From Woeseia sp. (lineage in GTDB: Bacteria > Pseudomonadota > Gammaproteobacteria > Steroidobacterales > Woeseiaceae): a stretch of DNA of 64,000 nt. Location: NCBI GenBank assembly GCA_021773015.1, contig JAJFKW010000001.1, positions 2,649,305 through 2,713,304 of the forward strand, given 5' to 3'. Numbering within the stretch: the stretch's first letter is position 1; each line of letters opens with the position of its first letter. A program made the translations under genes and the position numbers. Below are positions 46,680-56,216 of the stretch, in pieces. Under the pieces are notes generated by a model. It ran no database searches. It was not told the DNA's origin and saw only the letters and a list, made by a program, of their open reading frames with translations.

Positions 46680-47761
46680 AGCATTGCGTATCGGTGATGC
46701 TCTTAGTCATTTTTTGTCAGGCGCATATAGCACATGCGGAACCTTATCTCGCAATAAAAAAGGGGCTGAAGTGTTTGGCATGCCACAGCTCGCCAAGCGG
46801 CGCCGGTAAGCGTACGCCGTACGGTAATTTGTTTGCAGCGACAGAGATGCCCGCTCATAAGCTGCCGGGAAAGGCTGCTAATTTTTGGTCTGGAGAGATT
46901 TCAAAGTATTTGGCCGTCGGCGGTGACGTGCGAGCTGCGTGGAATCGAATCGATGTCCCCGGCCAAGCGGCAACGGAAGACGCCGCGCTCAGCGAAATAC
47001 TGAGCTACGCCGAACTGCGGCCCATGCCGAAATACCTTACGCTCTACATCGACGCAAAAATTGCGCCGGACGACGTCACTGTTCGAGAGCAATACGCGAG
47101 ACTATCTACGCAAAGTGGCCGAATCTACCTGCAAGCCGGCGAGTTCTTCCTGCCATACGGGTGGCGCATACAGGACGATGATGCATTCATACGCCAAGTC
47201 AGCGGCATTAATTTCAACACCCCAGACAGTGGCTGGCAGCTGGGCTGGGAACAAGGCAATTGGTCATCGCAATTTGCTGTCAGCCGAGGAACGGCTGGCG
47301 GACCGGAAGTTGATTCGGGTAAACAATATAGTTTGCGAGTCAGTCGCGTCGTCTCGAAATGGCGCGTTGGTGGTAGTGTCAATTTCAATGATTCAGCATT
47401 GGGTGACCGGCAAATGCAAAACATCTTTGCTGGACTGCGCACAGGTCGCGTCGCATGGCTCGGAGAAGTCGACTTAATCATCGACAAGGGTCTATCCGGT
47501 GGCCGTCGCGAGTTGTGGGTAGCACTACTGGAAGCAAATATTTCTCTCGGTCAGGGCCACAATCTGAAGCTAACCTACGAACACTTCGATCCGGACGGCG
47601 ACATCGCCGAAAATGAACAGAACCGATACTCGGTTGTCTGGGAGTATTCGCCAATACGCTTTTTGCAGTCGCGCATTGGTTTGCGCAATTTTGAAGGCAT
47701 TCCACAAAATTCTGCACAAAATCGCGAGCAGTGGTTCATCGAATTACACCTGCCGTTTTAA
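46676..47761 (+). CDS. Outer-membrane barrel-like protein with one c-haem site
   Basis: A 361-residue exported protein starting at GTG in a four-base GTGA overlap with the lipoprotein gene, with GGAG 7 bp upstream. A signal peptide (about 1-21) is followed closely by a haem site, GLKCLACHSSPSGAGKRTPYG (C33-L-A-C-H37). The remaining ~300 residues alternate polar and hydrophobic strands with many aromatic residues and end in Phe (IELHLPF), as expected of a beta-barrel. Proteins that join a KCxxCHxxPxGxG site to a barrel occur in several proteobacteria and are thought to serve extracellular electron transfer or porin functions; none is well characterised. Translational coupling implies partnership with the lipoprotein. 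Confidence 0.78.
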   Translation: MKHCVSVMLLVIFCQAHIAHAEPYLAIKKGLKCLACHSSPSGAGKRTPYGNLFAATEMPAHKLPGKAANFWSGEISKYLAVGGDVRAAWNRIDVPGQAATEDAALSEILSYAELRPMPKYLTLYIDAKIAPDDVTVREQYARLSTQSGRIYLQAGEFFLPYGWRIQDDDAFIRQVSGINFNTPDSGWQLGWEQGNWSSQFAVSRGTAGGPEVDSGKQYSLRVSRVVSKWRVGGSVNFNDSALGDRQMQNIFAGLRTGRVAWLGEVDLIIDKGLSGGRRELWVALLEANISLGQGHNLKLTYEHFDPDGDIAENEQNRYSVVWEYSPIRFLQSRIGLRNFEGIPQNSAQNREQWFIELHLPF

Positions 47762-47910
47762 TCGCAAGCAACCGTATTTGTGCTCCAACGCCCTCACAGC
47801 GAGGCAGTTCGCCGCCCGAGTGAGCGGCGTCCGGCAATTGAGTGACGTGGTTGGCGGAAAACACCAGACAATGAGTTATTCTGCAAGACGTCTGAACCTC
47901 TGGATATAAG

Positions 47911-49554
47911 GTGACGAAATTCTGTCGAAATCGTTGTGCAAGCGAAGCGTTACGCTTGACCCTTGTATTCAGCGCGCTGTCTTTACTCGCGTTAACTGGC
48001 TGCAACAAGACAGCAGAACAACCGTTCGACAACACGCTCTACCGGTCGATTGGCGCCGAGCCAGAGTCACTGGACATACACACCGCGCGTAGTACCCAGT
48101 CCTCCGTCGTGCTACGCGATCTGGGTGAAGGGCTAACCGGGTATTCGGCGAGCGGCGTGGTTGTCGCGGCAGGCGCCGAAAGCTGGCAGGTTTCTGCAAA
48201 CGGATTGGAATATCGTTTCCAACTGCGAACCGCGGCGCGCTGGTCCAACGGTGAGCCGGTTATCGCGGAGCATTACGTTTATTCGATGCGCCGCATGGTT
48301 AATCCAGATACGGCTGCCGCATATGCGGAGTTCGTCAATGAGATTAAAAATGCGCGTGCGATTCTTAGCGGAGATCTGCCGCCGCAGTCGCTCGGCATTG
48401 AAGCGGCGTCCGATTTCGAGCTCGTTATCACGCTGGAACGTCCGGTGCCGTATTTTCTCAGCCTATTAACGCATAACAGTACTTTTCCCATTTACCCGCC
48501 GTCTGTCGAAGCGCACGGCGCGGAGTACGCACGGCCTGGCAATATGATCAGCAATGGCGCCTATACACTTGACGATTGGAAAATAGGTTCGGCGATCTCG
48601 ATCAATCGAAATCCCTACTATTGGAACAATGTATCGACCTCGATCGACCGGGTTCTGCATTTAGTAACGCCAGAGCCAACGGCGGAAGCCAACCGATTTC
48701 GCGCGGGCGAGCTCGACATCACCGATACCGTGCCGACAGAATCATTTGCACAATTGCGCGAAGAGTATCCTGAGCAGCTGCGCGTCGCCCCGTTTCTTAA
48801 TGTTTACTATTATGGCCTGAATCTGACCAAACCACCGCTCCGTGGCAACCCTGAATTGCGCCGCGCATTGTCGATGGCAATTGATCGCGAGGTTATCGTC
48901 GACAAGGTCATGGGGCGAGGCGAATTACCGGCGTACAGTTGGGTGCCGCCGGGCGTGGATAACTATCAGGCAATGCAATTTTCCTATGCCAATCAGCCGC
49001 ACGAGGAGCGTGTTGCCACGGCGCGCCGGTTATACGAAGAGGCGGGCTACAGTACGTCGAAGCCGCTGGAAATAGAGATTCGCTATAACACTTCGGATGT
49101 TCATCAGAGAGTCGCTTTGGCAGTGCAAGCCATGTGGCGCGAGGCCCTGGGTTTTGAGGCCAAACTGATCAACGAAGACTTTCAAGTGCTCCTCGCAAAC
49201 ATACTCGCTCGCGAGGTTACCCAAGTGTTTCGCTCGGCTTGGAATGGCGAATACAATGACGCGAGTGCTTTTCTTTCTGTAATGGAGAGCGGTAACGCAT
49301 CCAACTTGCCGGGTTACAACAGCGAAGAATTCGACTCGCTAATGACGCGAGCGGCAGATCAAATGAACCCGAGGCATCGACGCTTGTTTCTGGAGGAGGC
49401 GGAACGAGAGTTACTGTCGGATCACCCGGTCATTCCGATATATTTCTACGTTAGCAAACATTTAGTGAGCTCGCGCGTGCAAGGCTGGCAAGACAATCCG
49501 CTCGATTATCATTACAGTCAACACCTGAGTCTGATACCAAGGCAAGCCAACTAA
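47911..49554 (+). CDS. oppA: Oligopeptide ABC transporter substrate-binding lipoprotein
   Basis: A 547-residue family 5 solute-binding lipoprotein (GTG start). The lipobox LALTGC ends a basic, long signal peptide. The mature part shows GAEPESLDIHTARSTQSS, the binding-fold LREGL-type EGLTGY segment, RRMVNPDTAAAYAEF, GAYTLDDWKIGSAISINRNPYYWN and the NPELRRALSMAIDREVIVDKVM stretch typical of OppA. It binds peptides in the periplasm or at the inner membrane and delivers them to OppBC. It heads a compact operon: oppA, then the permeases and a fused ATPase, with 0-6 bp or overlapping junctions. Confidence 0.94.
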   Translation: MTKFCRNRCASEALRLTLVFSALSLLALTGCNKTAEQPFDNTLYRSIGAEPESLDIHTARSTQSSVVLRDLGEGLTGYSASGVVVAAGAESWQVSANGLEYRFQLRTAARWSNGEPVIAEHYVYSMRRMVNPDTAAAYAEFVNEIKNARAILSGDLPPQSLGIEAASDFELVITLERPVPYFLSLLTHNSTFPIYPPSVEAHGAEYARPGNMISNGAYTLDDWKIGSAISINRNPYYWNNVSTSIDRVLHLVTPEPTAEANRFRAGELDITDTVPTESFAQLREEYPEQLRVAPFLNVYYYGLNLTKPPLRGNPELRRALSMAIDREVIVDKVMGRGELPAYSWVPPGVDNYQAMQFSYANQPHEERVATARRLYEEAGYSTSKPLEIEIRYNTSDVHQRVALAVQAMWREALGFEAKLINEDFQVLLANILAREVTQVFRSAWNGEYNDASAFLSVMESGNASNLPGYNSEEFDSLMTRAADQMNPRHRRLFLEEAERELLSDHPVIPIYFYVSKHLVSSRVQGWQDNPLDYHYSQHLSLIPRQAN

Positions 49555-49560
49555 ACCACT

Positions 49561-50484
49561 ATGCTGCGTTTCGCGCTGCTGCGCATACTAAGCGCCATAC
49601 CCACCCTGCTGTTTGTCATCTTGACGGCATTCTTGCTGGTGCATGCGGCGCCTGGCGGGCCGTTTGACGCTGAGCGGGTTTTGCCGCCTGAGATCGAGGC
49701 CAATATTGAGCGTACTTATCATCTGGATGAGCCGCTCCCGCAACAGTTCGTGCGCTACGTCAGGGGTTTGCTACATGGCGATATGGGTCCCTCCTATCGC
49801 TACCGGTCATACACCGTCGCTGAAATTATCGCTGGTGCGTATCCAGTATCCTTCTTGTTAGGCGCGCTGTCGTTATTGCTGGCGTTGGCGCTTGGCATGT
49901 TTCTCGGGCTGGCAGCGGCCATCCGCCGCAACACAATGTTGGATAGGGTGCTCAGTGCGGTCGCCATTAGCGGCATTTCGCTGCCGGTATTTGTGATTGC
50001 GCCGGTTCTGGTTTTGTTTTTTGCGGTGCACTTGCATTGGTTGCCGGCAAGTTTTGCCAGCACGAGCCCGGGCACGCGATTTGTTTTACCGGTATTAGCA
50101 CTCGCCTTGCCGCAAGTCGCCTACATAGCGCGGCTGTTTCGCGGCAGCATGATCGAAGTATTGGAAAGCGACTTCATTAGAAGCGCCACTGCGCAAGGCT
50201 TGCGGACCCGTGCGATTCTTTTTCATCACGCGATACGGCCGGCGGTACTGCCATTGCTGTCCTACCTCGGCCCCGCAGTAGCCACGGTGTTAACCGGTTC
50301 TGTGGTTGTAGAGCAAATTTTCGGCATACCCGGACTCGGCCAGCACTTTGTCAGTGGTGCGCTAAATCGCGATTACACGCTGGTGTTGGGTCTGGTGATT
50401 TTCTATGCGGTTCTGATAATTACGCTTAATCTGATAGTGGATTTGCTCTACGGCTATCTGGATCCACGGATACGCTACCGATGA
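49561..50484 (+). CDS. oppB: Oligopeptide ABC transporter permease OppB
   Basis: A 307-residue membrane permease with about six helices. The start MLRFALLRILSAIPTLLFVILTAFLLVHAAPGGPF is typical of OppB/DppB. The EAA loop appears as RGSMIEVLESDFIRSATAQGLRTRAILFHHAIRPAVLPLLSYLGP (in part), which docks on the ATPase. The end overlaps oppC by four bases (ATGA). Confidence 0.95.
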   Translation: MLRFALLRILSAIPTLLFVILTAFLLVHAAPGGPFDAERVLPPEIEANIERTYHLDEPLPQQFVRYVRGLLHGDMGPSYRYRSYTVAEIIAGAYPVSFLLGALSLLLALALGMFLGLAAAIRRNTMLDRVLSAVAISGISLPVFVIAPVLVLFFAVHLHWLPASFASTSPGTRFVLPVLALALPQVAYIARLFRGSMIEVLESDFIRSATAQGLRTRAILFHHAIRPAVLPLLSYLGPAVATVLTGSVVVEQIFGIPGLGQHFVSGALNRDYTLVLGLVIFYAVLIITLNLIVDLLYGYLDPRIRYR

Positions 50485-51338
50485 AGCTTTCGCCAGCAAC
50501 GAAAAACGGCATCAAGCTCGTTACCGGGAACCGCACCGTTCGCGCTTGCTTGATAATTTTGTCCGGCGTACTTCTTTTGTCGCTCATTGGACCGTTCGCA
50601 AGCCGGCACAGTGTCGAAGCGATTAATTTCGACGAGAGTCTGATATCGCCAACGTTCACCGATGGCCGTGTGTTTGGCACCGACGATCTTGGTCGCGATT
50701 TGTTTGTAAGAACGATGCAGGGCATCAGGCTAACCATGGCGGTCGCTGTCGTTGCGACGCTGGTGAGTTTATTGATCGGCGTAACTTATGGTGTGATCGC
50801 GGGCTATGCGGGCGGCAAACTCGATGCGCTCATGATGCGTTTGGTCGATGGTTTATACGCCATGCCGTTCATATTTTTTGTCATTTTGCTGATGGTGGTC
50901 TTTGAACGCAGCATGTTGTTGATCTTCGTTGCAATTGGCGCGATCAATTGGCTGGATACCGCGCGCATCGTTCGCGGACAAACGTTGAGCCTGAAGCGCC
51001 GCGCATTTGTCGACGCAGCACGGCTAACCGGCGTGCCGTCAATGCGCATAATATTTCGTCATATCGTGCCAAACTTGATGGGTGTGGTGGTCATCTATAT
51101 CACTTTGACGATCCCGCAAATTATTCTGTTCGAATCTTTTCTAAGTTTTCTTGGGCTGGGCGTGCAGGAGCCACAGGCGTCGCTCGGTTCATTGGTCAGC
51201 GGCGGTGTCGATAGCATGGAAGTGGCGCCCTGGATGCTGCTGATACCTGCATCGTTCCTCGCACTAATACTATTCTGCTTTAACTTTTTGGGCGACGGTC
51301 TGCGTGATGCGCTGGATCCACGGGGCGATGCAACGTGA
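50481..51338 (+). CDS. oppC: Oligopeptide ABC transporter permease OppC
   Basis: A 285-residue permease of the OppC/DppC family, with the extracellular segment FGTDDLGRDLFVRTMQGIRLTMAVAVVATLVSLLIGVTYG characteristic of OppC. The EAA loop reads RRAFVDAARLTGVPSMRIIFRHIVPNLMG and the C-terminal SFLSFLGLGVQEPQASLGSLV is highly typical. The GTG of the fused ATPase gene overlaps its stop. Confidence 0.95.
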   Translation: MKLSPATKNGIKLVTGNRTVRACLIILSGVLLLSLIGPFASRHSVEAINFDESLISPTFTDGRVFGTDDLGRDLFVRTMQGIRLTMAVAVVATLVSLLIGVTYGVIAGYAGGKLDALMMRLVDGLYAMPFIFFVILLMVVFERSMLLIFVAIGAINWLDTARIVRGQTLSLKRRAFVDAARLTGVPSMRIIFRHIVPNLMGVVVIYITLTIPQIILFESFLSFLGLGVQEPQASLGSLVSGGVDSMEVAPWMLLIPASFLALILFCFNFLGDGLRDALDPRGDAT

Positions 51339-52933
51339 GTTTGCTTAGCGTGTCCGACTTGAGAATTCGCTATGGAGGCTGCGAGGCACCCGCGGTTGAC
51401 GGGCTAAGTTTTTCGTTGGGTGCCAGCGACTCATTAGGGATTGTTGGCGAGTCTGGTGCTGGCAAGAGCCAGACAGCCCTTGCAATTATGGGCTTGTTGC
51501 CGGACACAGCAACGATAAGCGGCAGCATAAAGGTTGACGGTACCGAAGTCGTCGGCGCCAGCAAGCAGACTCTGCGACAGTTGCGCAGGCAGACGTTGTC
51601 GATGATTTTTCAAGATCCAGCGACTGCGCTCAACCCCTACCTCCGCGTTGGCGCGCAACTGGATAAGATCCTCCGAATGCGGCCTGGCATGAGCCGCAAG
51701 GCCGCCGCTCAAAAAAGTATCAGCTTATTGGAACGCGTCGGACTACCTGATCCGGAAAAGCAATATCGTGCGTTTCCACATCAGCTGTCGGGGGGTATGC
51801 GCCAACGAGCGTTAATTGCAGCGGCCTTAATTGGTGATCCGGCGCTCATTGTCGCTGACGAACCTACCACCGCATTAGACGTTACTGTGCAGGCACAAAT
51901 CCTTGAGTTGTTGCGCCGATTACAAAGCGAAATGAACACCGCTTTGCTGATGATCAGTCACGATCTTGGCGTTATATCGCAAAGCGCCCAGAACATTTTG
52001 GTGATCGACAAAGGTAAGACAATCGAAGAGGGGAGGTGCACGGAGGTCTTTTCGAGTCCGCAACACCCGCATACAGCAAGACTACTTGAGGCCGCACCGG
52101 TTATCGATGCTGAGTTACCGAAAAACCCTGCGCGCAGCGACGACGTATTACTCGATGTACAGGACATTACCATCGGTTTCCGCGAACGCCGTGGATGGCG
52201 TCACAGAAACTTCGTAGCAGTTGATTCACTGAGCATTTCGGTGAACAAAGGCGAAGTCGTCGCGGTGGTTGGCGAGTCTGGTTCGGGCAAAACAAGTCTC
52301 GCCAGGTCGATAGCCGGCTTGCTCCCCGCGCAACACGGCAAGTTGCAGCTACTCACAAATCGTCTGCCGTGGCAGGTGTCCGAACGTTCAAAGTCGGTTC
52401 GCAAGCTTCTGCAGATGGTGTTTCAAGATCCTGTTTCATCACTGAGCCCGGCGATGCGCGTTGCACAAATTCTCGCTGAGCCCCTGACCGTGCATCAGAC
52501 CGCGGTAGGCATCGACGATATGCAAAAAGCGGTAGCAGATATTCTACGCAGAGTGGGCCTTGATGCAGATCTAAAAGACCGCTATCCGCATGAATTATCC
52601 GGTGGTCAGGCGCAGCGTGTGGCGATTGCGCGAGCACTGATCGTCGAACCTTCCCTATTGATTTGCGATGAGGCTTTAGCGGCGCTTGATGGCTCGGTCC
52701 GGCGTGAAATTCTGGCGCTCTTAAAAACGGAGCAAGAACGATCCGGCCTATCAATTCTTTTGATTACCCATGACTTAGGCGTTGTGCGTGAAATAAGCGA
52801 TCGAGTTGTCGTCATGTTTCAGGGGAAGGTTTGCGAAACGGCGACGAATGAAATGCTGTTCGCCAGTCCGCAGCATGACTACACGAAAAAGCTTCTGGCT
52901 GCTGTGCCAAGATTGGCGCGACGAGTCGCTTAG
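51335..52933 (+). CDS. Fused oligopeptide ABC transporter ATPase (OppD-OppF)
   Basis: A 532-residue protein with two ABC ATPase domains in one chain. Domain 1 has Walker A GESGAGKSQ, signature LSGGMRQRALIAAALIGDPALIVADEPTTALDVTVQAQIL (in part). Domain 2 has Walker A GESGSGKTS (about residue 314), LSGGQAQRVAIARAL and LLICDEALAALDGSVR. The OppD-type linker and the conserved VVVMFQGKVCETATNEMLFASPQHDYTKKLL tail are present. Many species carry OppD and OppF separately; fusion is also common. It powers OppBC. The second domain has DEALAALD in place of DEPxSALD, a Pro-to-Ala change next to the Walker B Glu. Confidence 0.93.
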   Translation: MSLLSVSDLRIRYGGCEAPAVDGLSFSLGASDSLGIVGESGAGKSQTALAIMGLLPDTATISGSIKVDGTEVVGASKQTLRQLRRQTLSMIFQDPATALNPYLRVGAQLDKILRMRPGMSRKAAAQKSISLLERVGLPDPEKQYRAFPHQLSGGMRQRALIAAALIGDPALIVADEPTTALDVTVQAQILELLRRLQSEMNTALLMISHDLGVISQSAQNILVIDKGKTIEEGRCTEVFSSPQHPHTARLLEAAPVIDAELPKNPARSDDVLLDVQDITIGFRERRGWRHRNFVAVDSLSISVNKGEVVAVVGESGSGKTSLARSIAGLLPAQHGKLQLLTNRLPWQVSERSKSVRKLLQMVFQDPVSSLSPAMRVAQILAEPLTVHQTAVGIDDMQKAVADILRRVGLDADLKDRYPHELSGGQAQRVAIARALIVEPSLLICDEALAALDGSVRREILALLKTEQERSGLSILLITHDLGVVREISDRVVVMFQGKVCETATNEMLFASPQHDYTKKLLAAVPRLARRVA

Positions 52934-52990
52934 CGCTGCGGTTTGCGCAACAACACCGCAACCAGCAAGGATTTTATCAGGGACAATTAG

Positions 52991-54304
52991 TTAGAATCCG
53001 CTCAGTGGAATTGGCGCGCCATTAACTTTAGCGACGCCTTTGGCGATGTCCACATGCATGACGTATTGCTCATCCTCCGCTACGAGGAAGCCGGTGGCGA
53101 CGGCCATATTCAGTTGCGGATCAGCACTCGCTAATTGCTCGAATAGTGCCTCTGGCATACTAAAATTCATCGTTCCATGGAGCTTGAGTAGCAGCCCCGA
53201 CCACGAGACGGGCTCGTCTGAATCACTTGCCGGCAGCGTAACGCTCAGATCACCGGCAAACATTCCTTGTGGACTACCGACTCGTGCGGATTCGATGTCT
53301 AGTTCTATGCCCGCTTGGAGCAGCGCTAGCAGGGACTCGGTATTACCCGAATAAAGCGCCTGCAGCGCGGATTTAGAATTGTGGCCCTCCCGCAAGTATG
53401 CAGAATAGGCGTGATATAAATCCGCGAACCGCTTCGCGTCAATTCCGCTTGTCGACGCAACAACATTGATATCGAACTTCTCTCCAGTCAACATCGCAAG
53501 GTCGTCGATATCGATTGCGATATTTCCCAACAGTTTTCCGCGAACAACGTCGCTAACTAATTCGATTTGAAATTCGGACAATCCGCTGCGTTCTATATTG
53601 CTGCCCCCAAAATAGGCATTCATTGCGCCGCTACCTAATTTCAGCGTTGGCAACACCAGGCTATACGGCCCGCCCGTCTGGTCGAACGCGATATTCAATG
53701 TGGATGTTTCAACGTGTAACGAGTCGGCACTGAATTCCATCGGTCCGACGTGTCCGCTTAAAGTTGACAAAATTCCCGCACGATCCAAAGAGAATTTCAA
53801 GTCTGCACCCTGCCAATTTATTTCGTTGCTACCGGCGTGCCATTCCCCGGTATCAACCTCGACAGTGCCATCGGTGAGGCCGGTGAGAGAAATCGTGCTT
53901 TGCACCCGTGCTGGCAAGTCAACGAGCTTTCCATTGCCCGGGTCGAGCTGAAATGTGGACGCAATATTTGCAATGCCGGGAACAACCGATCCGGCCGGAA
54001 CCAGACCGTGATCGATACGGGTGTCAATCACCACCGCGGGTAATCCATCGTAGCCCGAGTCGGCCGTGAATTTGCTAATACTTGGAAACGCATCACGGTC
54101 GCTTAGTTCGATTCTGTGACGGCCCTCTGAACTGAACCAGCGACGCTCAAATCGTTCCGTCTGGATCGAGACATCAGGAGATTCGACGTTGGCGATTTCG
54201 ATGCTTTTACTAATGTCTCTTTCGGTCAAACGACCGACGATCGCCGGGGAGATCAGCACGATGACGGCGAGCAGGACAAGTAGCGCAACAAACCACTTTT
54301 TCAC
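52991..54304 (-). CDS. DUF945 family protein (YdgA-like)
   Basis: A 437-residue exported protein with a GTG start. An N-terminal hydrophobic anchor or signal (KKWFVALLVLLAVIVLISPAIVG) precedes a long, mostly beta-strand domain with repeated TGSLSI-type segments, and WFSSEGRHRIELSD near 58-71 is characteristic of DUF945. The family is common in gammaproteobacteria and resembles large periplasmic AsmA-like or YdgA proteins of unclear role. It converges with the opp operon (57 bp) and diverges from the cytochrome c gene across 259 bp. Confidence 0.82.
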   Translation of the reverse strand: MKKWFVALLVLLAVIVLISPAIVGRLTERDISKSIEIANVESPDVSIQTERFERRWFSSEGRHRIELSDRDAFPSISKFTADSGYDGLPAVVIDTRIDHGLVPAGSVVPGIANIASTFQLDPGNGKLVDLPARVQSTISLTGLTDGTVEVDTGEWHAGSNEINWQGADLKFSLDRAGILSTLSGHVGPMEFSADSLHVETSTLNIAFDQTGGPYSLVLPTLKLGSGAMNAYFGGSNIERSGLSEFQIELVSDVVRGKLLGNIAIDIDDLAMLTGEKFDINVVASTSGIDAKRFADLYHAYSAYLREGHNSKSALQALYSGNTESLLALLQAGIELDIESARVGSPQGMFAGDLSVTLPASDSDEPVSWSGLLLKLHGTMNFSMPEALFEQLASADPQLNMAVATGFLVAEDEQYVMHVDIAKGVAKVNGAPIPLSGF

Positions 54305-54563
54305 AACGGTTTTTCCTGTTAATGGAGACCAAGCGCAATGCTAGCACGGCAACTTTCGCGCCTGCGGCAACGCAACGGCCAGCCTTTGCCAGACAAAAGG
54401 TGAGACGCGGGCGCATTTGCTGGTAAATTCCGATGGCGCGAAACAATTCCACAGAATCCGCCCATTTACCGGGTATCCGGGCTAGAATTCCGCATTGACT
54501 GTCACTAACATGGCGCCCTCACTTTCGACAGTACAGTGTCGCGTGCAAGATGAATAAAATGAT

Positions 54564-55187
54564 ATGCAGTTAACAACCAAGAGCAACAATCTTCTTACTC
54601 CAGCATTAGCGATGGCAGGTGCCCTGCTGTTGTCGATGGCCGCGCATGCGGCTGCCGATGTTGATCCAGGCGAAGTTATTGCCTATAGCTGCCTTGGCTG
54701 CCACGGCGTCGAAGGGTACCGCAACGCCTATCCGTCTTATCGCGTACCAAAACTTGGCGGCCAAAAGCGCACATACATTGAAAATGCCCTGCTCGCATAC
54801 CGTGATGGCCACCGCAAACACCCGACAATGATCGCGCAGGGCAGCGCTATGACGGATGCCGATATCAATGATGTTGCCGCATGGTTGCAGGGCAACGATG
54901 CTGCGTCAGATGTCTCGACAAGCGAGTCGGGCAATGCTCCGGCGGCTGCCGCGACTTGTTTTCAGTGTCACAGCGCTGATGCACCTGAGACCTCTCCGAC
55001 ACCGCCGATATTGTCGGGACAGTATCAGGACTACATGACCAACGCGCTGCAGCAATACAAAACTGGCGATCGCAGTGGAACGGTTATGAGTGCATTTGCC
55101 GCTACGCTCGACGATGAAGATATAGCGGTGATCACGCAATTTTTTGCCGCACAAAACGGCTTGCAAACACCTACCATAGACGACTGA
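54564..55187 (+). CDS. Dihaem cytochrome c (c4-like)
   Basis: A 207-residue exported cytochrome with a signal peptide (about 1-31) and two class I haem domains in tandem. The first haem site is C43-L-G-C-H47, the second C132-F-Q-C-H136. Axial methionines fit TMIAQGSAM (about 89-96) and TVMSAFAATL (about 170-180). Tandem dihaem proteins of this size are cytochromes c4, which carry electrons from the bc1 complex to terminal oxidases in the periplasm. The 259-bp gap upstream holds no recognised element. Confidence 0.9.
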   Translation: MQLTTKSNNLLTPALAMAGALLLSMAAHAAADVDPGEVIAYSCLGCHGVEGYRNAYPSYRVPKLGGQKRTYIENALLAYRDGHRKHPTMIAQGSAMTDADINDVAAWLQGNDAASDVSTSESGNAPAAAATCFQCHSADAPETSPTPPILSGQYQDYMTNALQQYKTGDRSGTVMSAFAATLDDEDIAVITQFFAAQNGLQTPTIDD

Positions 55188-55195
55188 GTTAGGTC

Positions 55196-56149
55196 GTGCC
55201 GGCTACCGCTGTGAGCACGACAAGGTTTGCGCATGGCATTACCGCCATCGATACCGACTACATCCGCCCGCAGCTCGACGCTAGCCATCTCTTGATCGAG
55301 GGTGGCCGCGCCGCATTCGTAGATACTGGTACGCACTACAGCGTGCCGATGCTGCTCGAGACCCTGCAGCAACAAAATATTGATGTCGCGAATGTCGAGT
55401 ACGTCTTTTTGACGCACGTTCATTTGGACCACGCTGGCGGTGCGAGCTCGCTATTGTCACACCTGCCCAATGCAATGGTCGTTGTGCATCCGCGGGGCGC
55501 AAGACATATGGTCGACCCTGGCAAACTCATTGCCGGAACCATTGCCGTATACGGTGAGCAAGGATTCGCGGACTTATATGGAAAAATTGCACCGATCTCT
55601 GAGCGGCGAATTATTGTTGCGGAAGATGGCCAAGCGTTTTCTCTGGCCGGACGAACATTGAAATGTTTTTTTACGCTCGGACACGCAAAGCACCATTATT
55701 GCTTGTGGGACGACAAATCAGCAGGCGTATTCACTGGCGATAGTTTTGGCGTGTCGTATCGTGAATTGGATTCCGCCGACGGGCCCTATATATTTCCGAC
55801 GACGACGCCGATAGACTTCGATCCCGACGAAGCCCATCTGTCGGTTGATCGAATTATGTCGTACGAGCCCGAACAAATTTTTCTTACGCACTACAGTCGC
55901 GTAACGGGATTGCCAAGATTGGCGGATGCGTTACATCGAGGTCTTGAGGTTTTCGTCGCGATAGCCATTGAGTTCGCCAAACACGCAGAGCGCACGCAAA
56001 GGATTCGCGAGGCGATGTTCGAATATTTTCGCGCGGGACTGAGTGAACTTGGACACAATGCGGGCGAAGATCGACTGCACGCTTTACTTGATTTCGACGT
56101 CCAGTTGAACACGCAGGGTCTAGAGGTTTGGTTGGATCGCCGTCGTTAG
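55196..56149 (+). CDS. MBL-fold metallohydrolase
   Basis: A 317-residue metallo-beta-lactamase-fold enzyme with a GTG start. The zinc motif is HVHLDHAGG (His74, His76, Asp78, His79), with further ligands at TLGHAKHHYCLW, the Asp in FTGDSFGVSY and LTHYSRV. The fold is that of glyoxalase II, lactonases and similar hydrolases. The substrate is unknown. It begins 9 bp after the cytochrome c gene and may be co-transcribed. Confidence 0.88.
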   Translation: MPATAVSTTRFAHGITAIDTDYIRPQLDASHLLIEGGRAAFVDTGTHYSVPMLLETLQQQNIDVANVEYVFLTHVHLDHAGGASSLLSHLPNAMVVVHPRGARHMVDPGKLIAGTIAVYGEQGFADLYGKIAPISERRIIVAEDGQAFSLAGRTLKCFFTLGHAKHHYCLWDDKSAGVFTGDSFGVSYRELDSADGPYIFPTTTPIDFDPDEAHLSVDRIMSYEPEQIFLTHYSRVTGLPRLADALHRGLEVFVAIAIEFAKHAERTQRIREAMFEYFRAGLSELGHNAGEDRLHALLDFDVQLNTQGLEVWLDRRR

Positions 56150-56216
56150 CGAGCAACAAAACGCTGACCGAAAAACAGCATACTTAATAGAATGACAATC
56201 TACTTGAGCGGTAATA

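Noticed and set aside
52937-52960. TGCGGT...ACCGCA hairpin between oppDF and DUF945 as a bidirectional terminator
   Set aside because: Stem is only six pairs with no T tract on either side.
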